Assembly (NCBI RefSeq): GCF_031202265.1
Contig: NZ_CP100604.1
Span: 4,012,501 to 4,076,500, forward strand
Reading direction: 5' to 3'
DNA: 64,000 nt
Origin: Bradyrhizobium sp. Ash2021
GTDB taxonomy: Bacteria > Pseudomonadota > Alphaproteobacteria > Rhizobiales > Xanthobacteraceae
Positions 50,432 to 59,508 of this stretch are shown in pieces. Every line of letters starts with the position of its first letter. Position 1 is the first letter of the stretch. A program made the translations under genes and the position numbers. The notes under the pieces are model-generated. The model had not been told where the DNA came from, searched no databases, and worked only from the letters and a program-made list of their open reading frames with translations.

Positions 50432-50912
50432 CAGCCCAGACTCGCGTCGCCGATCAAAAACCGTTGGCCTGCAGCGCTTTCCTGTTCAGCCACGGCGGTC
50501 GTGTCAGCGCACTGTGGACCATCACCGTGGACCATTCAAGCCGCCGCGGGATAGCGGGCAGACCAACGCCGCCCTCGGCCGCTAGGGCCTGGGCTGGCCA
50601 CGAGACTCCATCTTGCCGAAGCTGGTAGATGACCGGCAGGCGGTCCTGACGGCCGCGGTCGGTCGTGCCCCCCGGGGGTGGTGTAGCCGGGCTGTGAATA
50701 AGCATCCAAGAGTGACCCCCGCACTGCCAGGTGGATCCATAGCTTAGCGCGCCGATCGGCGTCGGGACCCCACGCCGATTAACAACCAAGCAATCACCAG
50801 CAGGACATCAATTTCCTGCTGCCTTGTTCGCAAGGTGTGCAATGCCGGCCCGTCTGGAATGATAGGCCAAACTACTCAGCCCGCCAACAGCCGCTCGCGG
50901 CGTCTGGATGCC
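50432..50912. other. Non-coding stretch at the left edge of the cassette
   Basis: 481 bases. An open frame of 111 codons on the minus strand (50454-50789) has no recognisable domain and unusual composition. No transposase, integrase or RNA gene is recognised. It may be decayed mobile DNA. Confidence 0.4.
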
Positions 50913-52241
50913 TCAACTATCGAGTAGATTCTCCCGGAGAGTTGCGCCCGTGTATTTAGTGCGGAACCGGCCACGTCTTTGCAGTTCCGGGACGACGAGA
51001 TCGGCAAACTCCTCAAAGCAGCCCGGGGTGTAGGTCGCGGCCAACATAAAACCATCAGCCCCGCCCTCATCCATGTAGTGCTCCATCTGGTCGGCGATAT
51101 CCGCCGCCGTACCGACCGCAACAGGCATACCCATGCCCTGGGCATAGATCATGGCGGCCTCTTTCACGGTCACCGGCGCGCCGCCCTTTGCATAGATGAT
51201 CGATTCGAACAGTCCCTGGATGCCCGGCACCTCGATGTTCTGCACGATGGCATCCGACGGGTAAGTCGAGAAGTCCAGACCGAAATGGCCGGACATCCAG
51301 GCCAACGCGCCTTCCGGAGGAATACAGGCCTTGATCCTCTCGTATTTGTCCTGGGCCTCGGTGCGTGTTTCCGCCACGACGGTCTGAAGACCGTAGATCA
51401 GCTTGACCGAGCCGGGAGCCCGATTGAACTTGCCGGTAAGCCTGTCGGTCAGATCGGACGCATATTGTTTCATCCGATCGACGTTTGGATGAACGGCAAA
51501 AATCGCTTCCGCGTGTTTTGCCGCGAAGTCGCGTCCTTGCCCGGAAGAGCCTGCCTGCCAAAGAACCGGACGCCCTTGCGGCGAGGGGGCGCAGAAGTGG
51601 CGCCCGTCGCTTTTGTAATATTTTCCTTCGTGATGGACCATCTTGATCTTCGACGGATCCGCATAGATCCCTGACGCCTTGTCGGCAATGATCGCCCCGG
51701 GCTCCCAGGAATCCCAGAGCTTGTAGCAGACCTCCATGTACTCCTCGAGCCGCTCATAACGGCCGGATCGCTCCGTCATGGTATGGCCATAGGCGTCCCA
51801 CTCGCTCTTTGAATAAGAGGACACGATATTCCACGCGACCCGCCCGGCGGATAGGTGGTCGAGGCTCGAAAGCCGACGGCACATCGAATAGGGATGTTCG
51901 AATGCGGTCGAAAGCGTCACTCCGACACCTAGGTGCTTGGTTGCGGTCGTGATGATGGGAACAATCGTGGAAGGTTCGTGGGTCGGACATTGAACAGCCC
52001 ATTTAACGATGGCGTCCGAGCTGTTCTCGTGGGTGTTGTAGGGCGCGAGTTCGTCGGCGATGAACATCGCGTCGAAGAGCCCGCGCTCCATGGTTCTGGC
52101 CATGTGTTGCCAGTATTCCGGCGTCGAGAAGCTCCATCCCACCTTATCCCTGGGATGGCGCCACATGCCGGTCGCATGGCTGTTCACCCCATGCTGAATG
52201 AATCCCAACAAATGCGCCTTCTTCTTGTCCTGCGTCGTCAC
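50913..52241 (-). CDS. Flavin-dependent monooxygenase, NtaA/SnaA/DszA family
   Basis: A 442-residue bacterial luciferase-like monooxygenase using reduced FMN from a separate reductase. Family landmarks are GMWRHP near residue 25, TLSTAFEHPYSMCRRLSSLDHLS and GRVAWNIVSSY, then GRPVLWQAGSSGQGRDFAA. Members oxidise nitrilotriacetate, sulfones or similar. GTG 52241 has AGGAG upstream. It is the last gene of a five-gene minus-strand operon that also carries a flavin reductase and a second LLM enzyme. Confidence 0.88.
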   Translation of the reverse strand: MTTQDKKKAHLLGFIQHGVNSHATGMWRHPRDKVGWSFSTPEYWQHMARTMERGLFDAMFIADELAPYNTHENSSDAIVKWAVQCPTHEPSTIVPIITTATKHLGVGVTLSTAFEHPYSMCRRLSSLDHLSAGRVAWNIVSSYSKSEWDAYGHTMTERSGRYERLEEYMEVCYKLWDSWEPGAIIADKASGIYADPSKIKMVHHEGKYYKSDGRHFCAPSPQGRPVLWQAGSSGQGRDFAAKHAEAIFAVHPNVDRMKQYASDLTDRLTGKFNRAPGSVKLIYGLQTVVAETRTEAQDKYERIKACIPPEGALAWMSGHFGLDFSTYPSDAIVQNIEVPGIQGLFESIIYAKGGAPVTVKEAAMIYAQGMGMPVAVGTAADIADQMEHYMDEGGADGFMLAATYTPGCFEEFADLVVPELQRRGRFRTKYTGATLRENLLDS

Positions 52242-52344
52242 GGATACGCTCCTTGTTCTGGAAAATCGTCGGAACCTTCGAGGTCAGCCATAACGCGTGC
52301 AGCAAACTGCTCGGCTGTCGTTTACGAGTTCGAGCACGGATCCA

Positions 52345-52635
52345 TTAGGCGCTCGGGCGCTCAACGAAGAATGCAGTCCCGATACCCGCCGCGGTGCACA
52401 GCGCCAAAAGTGGGCCGGCGTAGATCCAGCCGGGCCCGAAGCCCGCGAGCGCAATGACGACAGCTGACGCGACGACCGAGATTGCCGCCATTCCCGCATA
52501 GTTATAGTCCGGCACCTCTGTCGGCTCCGGCTTGCCCTGCCTGTACTCCAGGATTGCATTGCGCAGCCCCCTGGCGAACCCCGAAAGGAACAGAGCGGCG
52601 GCGCCGAGGCCGAGAATGACAATGAGCGAATACAT
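52345..52635 (-). CDS. Small membrane protein next to the symporter
   Basis: A 96-residue protein with an N-terminal membrane helix (YSLIVILGLGAAALFLSGF), a short cytoplasmic loop (LRNAILEYRQGKPEPTEVP) and two more hydrophobic segments. It lies 82 bases after the symporter gene and before the NtaA-like gene. Small membrane proteins commonly accompany SSS-family symporters (as YhdT with PanF, YjcH with ActP); a similar accessory role is inferred. No sequence family recognised. Confidence 0.7.
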   Translation of the reverse strand: MYSLIVILGLGAAALFLSGFARGLRNAILEYRQGKPEPTEVPDYNYAGMAAISVVASAVVIALAGFGPGWIYAGPLLALCTAAGIGTAFFVERPSA

Positions 52636-52717
52636 ATCTGGGACCCTTTTCTTTGGTTTGCTTCTAGAAGGAAAGCACTGCATCGCCCGCTACCATCGAG
52701 CGATGCAGACGCGTGGG

Positions 52718-54220
52718 TTACTCGGCCGCGCCAACCGCGGGACTGGCGATCTCGTCGGACACCCGTCGCAGCTTGCTTACGTCGAACCGCTCGCTGCCGA
52801 TCAGCCCGCAGATGAGTACGGTGAGCCCGCCGATTGCCACGATTGAGAGGGTGCCCACCAGTTCACCTACCGTCTCGTAGATCGGCATGCCGATTGCGAT
52901 GGCCGCTATCACCCCGCCGACAAATCCGACCGTGTTGGTCTTCGGCCAAAGAATCGCCAGCACAAGCGGCAGCAGGATCGACGTCTTCAGCGCGTAGGTG
53001 GTCAACACCAGGGTAGTAAAATCGATGCCTGAAAGCACGATCACGGTGGCGATTATTCCGCCGAGCAACACCGACAGCTTGGTGATGGGAAACAGACGGC
53101 TTTCCGCCGTGCGCGGAAAATAGCGCTTGACGATATCAACCGCGACGATCGATGAAAGCGCGGAGCTCGCGCCGTCGATGGTCGAATAGCAGGCTGCGAG
53201 TATCACCAGCACATAAAGAATAACGAGCGTGAGCGGCAGACCGATATGCGATACGATGTACGGTCCGACAGCTGCGATATCGCCGCCCATGTCGGAGGGA
53301 GTGAGACCCGTGGCGATGCCAACGAGCCCGAGCATGCCCAGGCAGATCGGGATCGGGTAGAACAGCGCGCCAGCCCACAGGAAGGTGCGGCCGACGTCAC
53401 GGCTCTTGATCGCCCATACCTTTTGCCAAAACGTCTGGTCGGAAACTGTAGCCGCGAGAAGTCCGAAGGCCAGCGTGATGCCGAACCCCGCCGCCGCATC
53501 GGGACGCAACACAGAAAGGTTCTGCGCACCCGCCTTGCCGACGGCGTCATACACGGCCTGAGTGCCGCCGGGTATCTTGTCATACACTGCAGCAACCACG
53601 ATGGCAGCGGGAACAGTGACCATCAGGGTGTTCAACGTTCCGGTCATCACGCTCGTCCAAAGGCCGCCGAAATACGAATATGCCATGACGCAGATGATGC
53701 CGACGATAGCGGCCGTTTTCCAATCGATTCCGAATACCGTGGAAACGACGACCGATGTTCCTTTAAGATTGATCAGGATTTCAAGGATGATGCCGAAAAT
53801 CATCGTCAAGGTTACGATCGCTGTCGCAACCTTCGACTGGTTGAAGCGATACTGAATGAATTCGGAAATCGTATAACCCTCCGGCATATTCTTGCGCAGG
53901 ATACGCGCAAACGGAATCATGGCGATGACGGCAAATCCGTTGGGAACGACGAACCAGAACAGGCCCGACAATCCCCACTTGTAGGTCATTGCCGAACTCA
54001 TCATGACCGCCATGGCCCAGGTCCACACCGCGATCACGGAGCCCACACCAAAGCCAAAGCCAACGCGGCGGTCCGCGATGATGAAGTCGTGCGTATTTCT
54101 GACGAGCAGGGTCTTGACAGCGTAAGACAGGACCAATGAAAACAGGCCTAATCCGATCATCGACGCAAACCCGAGGGTCGGCGTGAGGCTCGGCATCGAG
54201 GCAAAGATTGACTTATCCAT
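52718..54220 (-). CDS. Sodium:solute symporter (SSS family)
   Basis: A 500-residue Na+-coupled importer with about 13 membrane helices. Motifs near the N-terminus (FIIADRRVGFGFG; KWGLSGLFWF) and TM-rich YSYFGGLWTSVMTGTLNTLM fit the family. ATG 54220 has GGGGAGA; the frame is open upstream but overlaps the flavin reductase gene. It is likely the uptake system for the substrate of the adjacent monooxygenases. Confidence 0.88.
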   Translation of the reverse strand: MDKSIFASMPSLTPTLGFASMIGLGLFSLVLSYAVKTLLVRNTHDFIIADRRVGFGFGVGSVIAVWTWAMAVMMSSAMTYKWGLSGLFWFVVPNGFAVIAMIPFARILRKNMPEGYTISEFIQYRFNQSKVATAIVTLTMIFGIILEILINLKGTSVVVSTVFGIDWKTAAIVGIICVMAYSYFGGLWTSVMTGTLNTLMVTVPAAIVVAAVYDKIPGGTQAVYDAVGKAGAQNLSVLRPDAAAGFGITLAFGLLAATVSDQTFWQKVWAIKSRDVGRTFLWAGALFYPIPICLGMLGLVGIATGLTPSDMGGDIAAVGPYIVSHIGLPLTLVILYVLVILAACYSTIDGASSALSSIVAVDIVKRYFPRTAESRLFPITKLSVLLGGIIATVIVLSGIDFTTLVLTTYALKTSILLPLVLAILWPKTNTVGFVGGVIAAIAIGMPIYETVGELVGTLSIVAIGGLTVLICGLIGSERFDVSKLRRVSDEIASPAVGAAE

Positions 54221-54237
54221 TGCAGTCTCCCCAGGGT

Positions 54238-54735
54238 TCAAATGCGGTGGCGTAGGCTGTGGTAGGTGCGCCTGCAGTAGAGCAACGGAGCTCCGTCGCT
54301 TGCCGCATGCGCCGACGTGACGTCGCAAAGCACGATGGTGTGGTCGCCGGACGGGATCATTTCGACGACGAGTGCCGTGATATGGCCGAGTGCTCCGTCC
54401 AAAAGCGGAGCCTGCTGCGCTCGATCGGCAATCCTGACATCGTCGTAGGCCCCGAATGCGACCTTGCTCGCAAATCGATCCGAAAGCGCGCGCTGCTCGG
54501 CATTCAGGATCGAGATCCCGATCCCGGATCCGGGAGTGAGGCACGAATAGCTCTCGCTGGTTTGCGAAACGCAGAACAGGACCCGCAGCGGCCTCAGCGA
54601 TACCGAGGTGACGGAAGTCGCCGTGAACCCGTGGAGACGGCCGCCGCGCCAGAACGTCACGACGCATACGCCGGAAGCCAGCTGGCTGAAGACTTCCTTG
54701 AAGGTCCGGGTGAGATCCTCAGGTGTTGTGGTCAT
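54238..54735 (-). CDS. Flavin reductase (HpaC/NtaB-like)
   Basis: A 165-residue FMN-binding split-barrel flavin:NAD(P)H reductase. Seen: LASGVCVVTF, HGFTATSVTSVSL (flavin phosphate contacts) and the final YHSLRH. It should supply FMNH2 to the two LLM monooxygenases. ATG 54735 has GGAAAG 6 bases upstream; ATG 54771 is an alternative start adding 12 residues. The preceding gene ends within 50 bases, so the operon is compact. Confidence 0.88.
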   Translation of the reverse strand: MTTTPEDLTRTFKEVFSQLASGVCVVTFWRGGRLHGFTATSVTSVSLRPLRVLFCVSQTSESYSCLTPGSGIGISILNAEQRALSDRFASKVAFGAYDDVRIADRAQQAPLLDGALGHITALVVEMIPSGDHTIVLCDVTSAHAASDGAPLLYCRRTYHSLRHRI

Positions 54736-54775
54736 ATCGGTCTTTCCGCAAACGACAGTCGCGCTGGACATTTCA

Positions 54776-55846
54776 CTACTCGGCGAGTTCGATGGCCCGG
54801 CTCTCCCGGAGCGGACGAATGACGTTCTTCATGAAGGGTCCGGCGTCCCGCATCGGGTCATCGAACTGGCAGACGATGCGGTTGAGGCCGATGGCTTGCA
54901 GCTTGGGGATACGCTGGCGGATGTCCTCGAAGGAGCCGATCAGCCCAAGCTCAAACCCTGCGTTTGAGTCCACCATCTGGTCTTCGCCGAGCGAGGCCCA
55001 GGCCGCAGCACCGGATCCGCCGATCACCTTCCGGAAAAAATCGATGGTTTGCGAATTGCGCCGCGAGATGACGGATTTCCATCGTTGCCGAGCTTGTTCG
55101 GTCGTTTCCGTCGCGATCACATAGGCATTGGCAGCGACCAGCACGGTCCTTCCCCAGCTATTGGCTTCCTGGCGAACGGTCTCGATACGTCGCTTGAGCT
55201 CTTCGTCGCTCATGCCGTTGAGGAAAAGGCAGTTGCCCCACTCCGCCGCCATCTGCACGGCGCGGTCGGAATGTCCGGCGATCCAGACCTCGGGGAGAGC
55301 GCTTTGGTCGAGGCCATAGCTGGGAGAATGATCGATCTCGATGTCATGTTCCAATCCCGCTTCGGCCACGGTCGCATCCCTGACCATGGCCGGAGGCTGG
55401 AACAGTCCGTAGAGTGAGCGCAGGAATTCGGCGGCACGGTCGTAACGGCCATCATGGTCGAGCCAATCGACGCCGGAGAGATCAAATTCCTCTTTCCACC
55501 AGCCGCAGACGATGTTCATGCCCAACTTCCGTTCCGCGATCTTCGACAATGTGTCGAGCATGCGGGCAACGAGGAAGGGTGAACGAAAACCCGGCTTGAC
55601 CGCGCCGCAGAGTCCGACCTTGCTTGTGACCACAGCTATGGCGGCGAGGATGGTCCATGCGTCGGCGACGCTCTCTTCGGGACCGTGTATGCAATTCAGA
55701 AGGTTCTCTGACGCATAAAGAAAGTCAAAGCCGAGTGCCTCGGCCTGCTGCGCGATCGCGAGACACGCTGCGACGTCGGGTGCCGTAGGCGCGTCCAGAG
55801 AACGCAGCCATCCGCCATATACGGGGAGCCAGATGCCGAACTCCAT
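54776..55846 (-). CDS. LLM-class flavin monooxygenase, SsuD/SfnG-like
   Basis: A 356-residue luciferase-fold monooxygenase. Family features are FGIWLPVYGG at the start, AEALGFDFLYASE, KPGFRSPFLVARM and the GMNIVCGWWKEEF block that contacts flavin in alkanesulfonate and dimethylsulfone monooxygenases. ATG 55846 (after GTG 55849) heads the operon. With the NtaA-like enzyme it may act on one organosulfur or amine substrate in sequence; the substrate is unknown. Confidence 0.88.
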   Translation of the reverse strand: MEFGIWLPVYGGWLRSLDAPTAPDVAACLAIAQQAEALGFDFLYASENLLNCIHGPEESVADAWTILAAIAVVTSKVGLCGAVKPGFRSPFLVARMLDTLSKIAERKLGMNIVCGWWKEEFDLSGVDWLDHDGRYDRAAEFLRSLYGLFQPPAMVRDATVAEAGLEHDIEIDHSPSYGLDQSALPEVWIAGHSDRAVQMAAEWGNCLFLNGMSDEELKRRIETVRQEANSWGRTVLVAANAYVIATETTEQARQRWKSVISRRNSQTIDFFRKVIGGSGAAAWASLGEDQMVDSNAGFELGLIGSFEDIRQRIPKLQAIGLNRIVCQFDDPMRDAGPFMKNVIRPLRESRAIELAE

Positions 55847-56320
55847 CACGCGGTCCCGCCAGGTCTGTTCCAGGCACGACCAGCCCGATGGTGGGCCAGC
55901 ATAGGTTCATCAGGATTCGTGGAGGTCGCAGTCGTCATTTTGATCCCTGTCGATCAGCAAGTTTGCTCACGACATGGAATAGCAAGCACCGCGCCAAGAT
56001 CGGCCGCAGAAGCGATTGCTCAAAATACGGGCGCTGTTGATCGTTAAATCGTCAAAGGATGCCTGTATTCAGATCAGAAACCGACAGCACATATATTTAA
56101 TTCATGGGCATTGAAGTGTATCAATGATACGCTTTCCGCTGTCGTTCGTCTCAGACGCGGGGATGAGCGAAATTCATCGGAAGAAGGACGGTTGACTGAT
56201 TTCACGGCAAGGACGGCTGAAAGTTGGTTCGATGTGGCCCATGGGGGGCCGGCACCGGGCTGATGTGTTTGGGTTTGGACCTTCATGCGCCGGGCGGCGA
56301 ACTGAAGATGATGAGGTTTA
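55847..56320. promoter_or_regulatory. Divergent promoter region with a palindrome
   Basis: 474 bases between the operon and the divergent lysR gene. GTATCAATGATAC at 56118-56130 is a perfect inverted repeat (6-base arms, 1-base spacer), the kind of dyad LysR proteins bind. Surrounding AT-rich sequence (56090-56110) could hold a promoter. No gene is supported in this gap. Confidence 0.45.
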
Positions 56321-57235
56321 ATGACCTTCGAACAGATGAAGATCTTTCTCGAAGCCGCGCACTTCGGAAGCTTCACGCATGCGGCCGAGCGGCTCGGCCT
56401 CACGCAATCAGCAGTCAGCGTTTCCATTAAGAAGCTCGAGGAGAAACACGACGTCTCGCTATTCGACCGCTCGGGACGTCGGCTTATGCTGACCGAAGCC
56501 GGCCAGGTCTTGCTCAACGAGGCCGAGCGCATCCTGCGCGATGTCGATCTGACGATACGACGTGTTGAAAGCCGGCGGCCGGCCGGTCAATCCTCGCTCG
56601 TGGCCAGCACCGCCAACGCCTATGATTTCTGGATGCCGGAACTCTTGGCGCGCGCCGACGCCGCACATGCGGTGGAAGTGGATCTTGTCCGCGGAACCGC
56701 CGATGAGGTCACTGCATGGGTCATGCGAGGCACCGCGGACGTCGGTGTGACCAGCGCGATGCCAAGCCACCCTCAATTCCGTCAAGTCGGCGTATTTATC
56801 GACCGCCTGATTTTGTGCGGGCGCCCGGAGCGCGCGCGGCAAATCCCTGACGACGTCAACTGGGCTCAACTGACTGATCAGGCACCGATACTTTGGGAAC
56901 AGAGCGAGCTGACGCAGACGCTCGTTGCGGGGCTCGCGGCCCATCGTGTGGATGCGAGCCGCCTTGCTCACCCGCGGCTGAGATTGTCGTCCACTATGGC
57001 GGTCATCTCCGCTCTGCAGGGGGGACGGTATATCGGTCTTGTGCCCGAGCGAGCGGTGAGCCCGCTGTTGGCGTCAGGCATGCTCGTGCGTATCGGGCTC
57101 GTCGAGATTCCGCTGCGCTACTGGATGTTTGCGCTGCGCGAACGGAACATCGATCCGCTCGCGGCCCAGGTGGCGCGGGCGGCAAGCTCCGGCGCCGACA
57201 GCGGCCCTCGCTTGCACCCTGCTGAACAGATGTAG
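56321..57235 (+). CDS. LysR-family transcriptional regulator
   Basis: A 304-residue LysR regulator: HTH at residues 1-60 (MTFEQMKIFLEAAHFGSFTHAAERLG; TQSAVSVSIKKLEEK region), then a substrate-binding domain. It is divergent from the monooxygenase operon and the only regulator in the cassette, so it presumably controls it. ATG 56321; no strong ribosome site, although GAGG lies about 12 bases upstream. Confidence 0.88.
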   Translation: MTFEQMKIFLEAAHFGSFTHAAERLGLTQSAVSVSIKKLEEKHDVSLFDRSGRRLMLTEAGQVLLNEAERILRDVDLTIRRVESRRPAGQSSLVASTANAYDFWMPELLARADAAHAVEVDLVRGTADEVTAWVMRGTADVGVTSAMPSHPQFRQVGVFIDRLILCGRPERARQIPDDVNWAQLTDQAPILWEQSELTQTLVAGLAAHRVDASRLAHPRLRLSSTMAVISALQGGRYIGLVPERAVSPLLASGMLVRIGLVEIPLRYWMFALRERNIDPLAAQVARAASSGADSGPRLHPAEQM

Positions 57236-58051
57236 GCGCGTGGTGGGACAGTTGCCGGATCGGCAGCACGGTCAGCATTGCGCATCGGCCATGCCGAAAG
57301 GGGTCGAAACACAGAGCTTAAATGGCCGCTTCTGGCGCGGGAAGCGGACGTTCGGTTTGAACGGACTGACAAAATTCGGCCGGGTGCTTAGGAGTTCCTC
57401 CCTCTCCGCCAGTTTTTTTGAGTCCTACTCCACCCGCTTTCGCGCGGGTCACCGAGCCCCGCAGATCCCGGAAGGGTCGGGATGTCGGCTCTCGGCCATT
57501 CGGTAACAATCCTTCGCGCAAGAGGATTCTGAACCCTTCGCCGGAGGCAGTCGATCCCGCTTCCCGCCGTTGGCGGCGCTATGCTGAAGCTCCTGCGGCT
57601 GCCTTTTTAACCGGTCTCAGGATAGCAGTCGGCCGCGTCACGGCTTCGTCGTCGCTATGCTGACGCTCCTGCGGCTGCATTTTTGTTTTCGTTTTTGTCA
57701 GTGCCAGCCGTTCGGCTGAATTTTTTTATTTGAAGTTGGGACCTGCGGCCCCCAGGCCGTCAAGGCCAAGCCCGTATGAAGAATGAGGGACGGAAAACGG
57801 CGGGCCGTGTACCCGCACCCGCGCAGGTCCGGCTCTGCGGGCACCGCAAGTTCATCGATTGGGTCTTGGGCAAGTGATTTTTCATGTGGCACCTTCTTTG
57901 GAGAACTCATTCTCGCAGCTGCGGGAGGGCAGGAAAGGCGAATTTGCAGCTGCATCCACCCATGTTTAACGAGCGATTTGTGAATGCTCATCATGCCGAC
58001 CGAAGTCTGCCGGCGCGGTAGCTTGACCACGCCGGCAGACTCGTCAGGGCG
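57236..58051. other. Gene-poor stretch of the cassette
   Basis: 816 bases without a convincing gene. Open frames present (for example 57698-58030 minus, 110 codons) lack domains or plausible composition. It holds a pair of 31-base near-identical repeats (57578-57608 and 57654-57684), each ending in a T-run that looks terminator-like. Probably decayed or structural DNA. Confidence 0.45.
57578..57684. repeat. Two near-identical 31-base repeats
   Basis: GCTATGCTGAAGCTCCTGCG starts copy one at 57578 and GCTATGCTGACGCTCCTGCG starts copy two at 57654; both continue with GCTGC and a T-run. The copies are separated by 45 bases and differ at two positions. Function unknown. Confidence 0.6.
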
Positions 58052-58546
58052 TTACCGGAAGACGATCTGGGCCGCGTCCTCGATTTCGAGATACAGCTTG
58101 CCATCGGCACGCACCAGAATGCGCAAGCAATCCGAGCGCTTGACGCTTCCAGCCATATCCGAGCGGTCGACGCTTCCCACCACACAGAGCTGGTTGTCGT
58201 CTGTACCAACGCGCCTGAGTTTGACCCGGTTCGCACGGAGGTCGTCGCGCGCGGCTTTCGCCGCGTCCACCTCGGAAACGTCGACAATCACATCGATGAT
58301 TCCGCGAAGCTCTCCCTTTTTGTAGATGCTGATGCTGCCGATTGCCAAAAAGGCTTCGTTAGTCGGCATGAAGGGATGCGCGGCGTTTAAGGCGCTCAAG
58401 ACAAAGTGTTTTGCCATGGGCAAGTCGAGGTACGCTGGAATCTGGTCGTGTTTTCCACGGCGTTCCTCATAGGCGAGTTTGTCCGAACCGCACTGTCGGC
58501 AACCATTTTTGTCGCAGATACCGCTCTGTGCCGAGCAGCCAGCCAT
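58052..58546 (-). CDS. Hypothetical protein abutting the right repeat
   Basis: 164 codons from an ATG that lies at the first bases of the right repeat (58546). The N-terminus has a Cys-rich, possibly metal-binding run (MAGCSAQSGICDKNGCRQCG), then LPMAKHFVLSALNAAHPFMP and a basic C-terminal half. ATG 58417 is another possible start (121 residues). The start coinciding with the repeat edge suggests the true N-terminus was replaced. No family recognised; it could be an N-terminally truncated gene. Confidence 0.5.
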   Translation of the reverse strand: MAGCSAQSGICDKNGCRQCGSDKLAYEERRGKHDQIPAYLDLPMAKHFVLSALNAAHPFMPTNEAFLAIGSISIYKKGELRGIIDVIVDVSEVDAAKAARDDLRANRVKLRRVGTDDNQLCVVGSVDRSDMAGSVKRSDCLRILVRADGKLYLEIEDAAQIVFR

Positions 58547-59248
58547 TGCCCGTCGCCTTGCGACAAATTGGCACGACGGGCAAAATTCCGCTTCGCCAAA
58601 ACCCCAAATCAGTGGCCTATCTCCGGCCATCCCGTTCCGACAAGAGGGGCGGTCGCGCGTCGTCACGAACGCGGGATGGGATGTGATGGACGCGAGAGCG
58701 TCGGCGCGCAGTTGTGGTCGCAGGGCGGGTTCAACCTCGTGAGCGATTGGCAGGCGCGCAGGACGAACGACGTTTGAGCGTACGGCAAAACCGTGTGGTC
58801 CTGACACCCGTTGCTGGTGCCAAGTCGGCGGTGGCTTGCTTTGACCCGACCGGGTCGAGCAGTCGCAAAATCCGCCGACGACGGTGACAAGACGAATTCG
58901 TCGCCGAGGAGAGCACGGCATAAGCCGTAAAGCCATCACGCAGGGGATGCCGGATGCCTCCGCTGAGCCTGTATGCTCGTGCGCGCACCCACTTCTCCAT
59001 TGCGCACGAGACCGCGGGTGCAGCGTGCACCCGGCATTCCCTGCGCCCTCCCGTTTTCGAGGGTGAACCCGATCAAGACTCGGGCGCATCGCGCCGCGAG
59101 ACCGCGAGGTCATGTCCTCAATGAAGCACCACGCGTTTATGCGCTCTCCGGAGAGTCCACCTTGATCCGAAACTAGCCAGTCGGCCATTCGGGAGGAGTT
59201 AAGTTGTTGTATTGCAAGGGGAAAACCGTGGCTGGGGAACTAGGATTC
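58545..59248. repeat. 0.7-kb direct repeat, right copy, running into tRNA-Gln
   Basis: 704 bases matching 49695-50431, but lacking about 34 bases near 58770. It ends inside the tRNA-Gln gene: its last 20 bases (59229-59248) are the tRNA 3' end. Open frames within (for example the Arg-rich SRSRGAMRPSLDRVHP type) recur in annotations of Bradyrhizobium genomes as hypothetical proteins but look like non-coding repeat DNA. Confidence 0.9.
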
Positions 59249-59302
59249 GAACCTAGACAAACAGAGTCAGAGTCTGTTGTGCTACCGTTACACCATTCCC
59301 CA
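59229..59302 (-). tRNA. tRNA-Gln, anticodon CTG
   Basis: A 74-base tRNA on the minus strand including encoded CCA. Acceptor TGGGGAA pairs with TTCCCCA; the D arm is GTGTAACGGTAGCAC; the anticodon stem and loop are ACAGA-CTCTGAC-TCTGT with anticodon CTG (reads CAG, glutamine); the T arm contains GGTTCGAATCC. Its 3' end is duplicated at 50412-50431. The overlapping open frame 59204-59512 is an artefact. Confidence 0.95.
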
Positions 59303-59508
59303 ATAATTGCTCAACGACATCAACAGGTTAGGCGGTCGATTGGGCAATTGCTCGCGATCGGATTCATGGAATCCCGCGATCTGGCGCCCTTCTACTCGCT
59401 AGCCGCTGCCCTTGGCAAGCGCGCAGCGATGGGCTTGGTGCACGGGGGCGGCGGCAAATCCGCGGCCATTGGCGGCGCGGTTGGTGCCGCGGTCAGGGCG
59501 GTTGGCGC

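Noticed and set aside
57698..58030. 110-codon minus-strand frame in the island
   Set aside because: No family, odd composition, no good start; not enough to call a gene.
50432..58544. Integrase or transposase inside the repeat-bounded island
   Set aside because: No open frame with tyrosine/serine recombinase or DDE motifs could be found.
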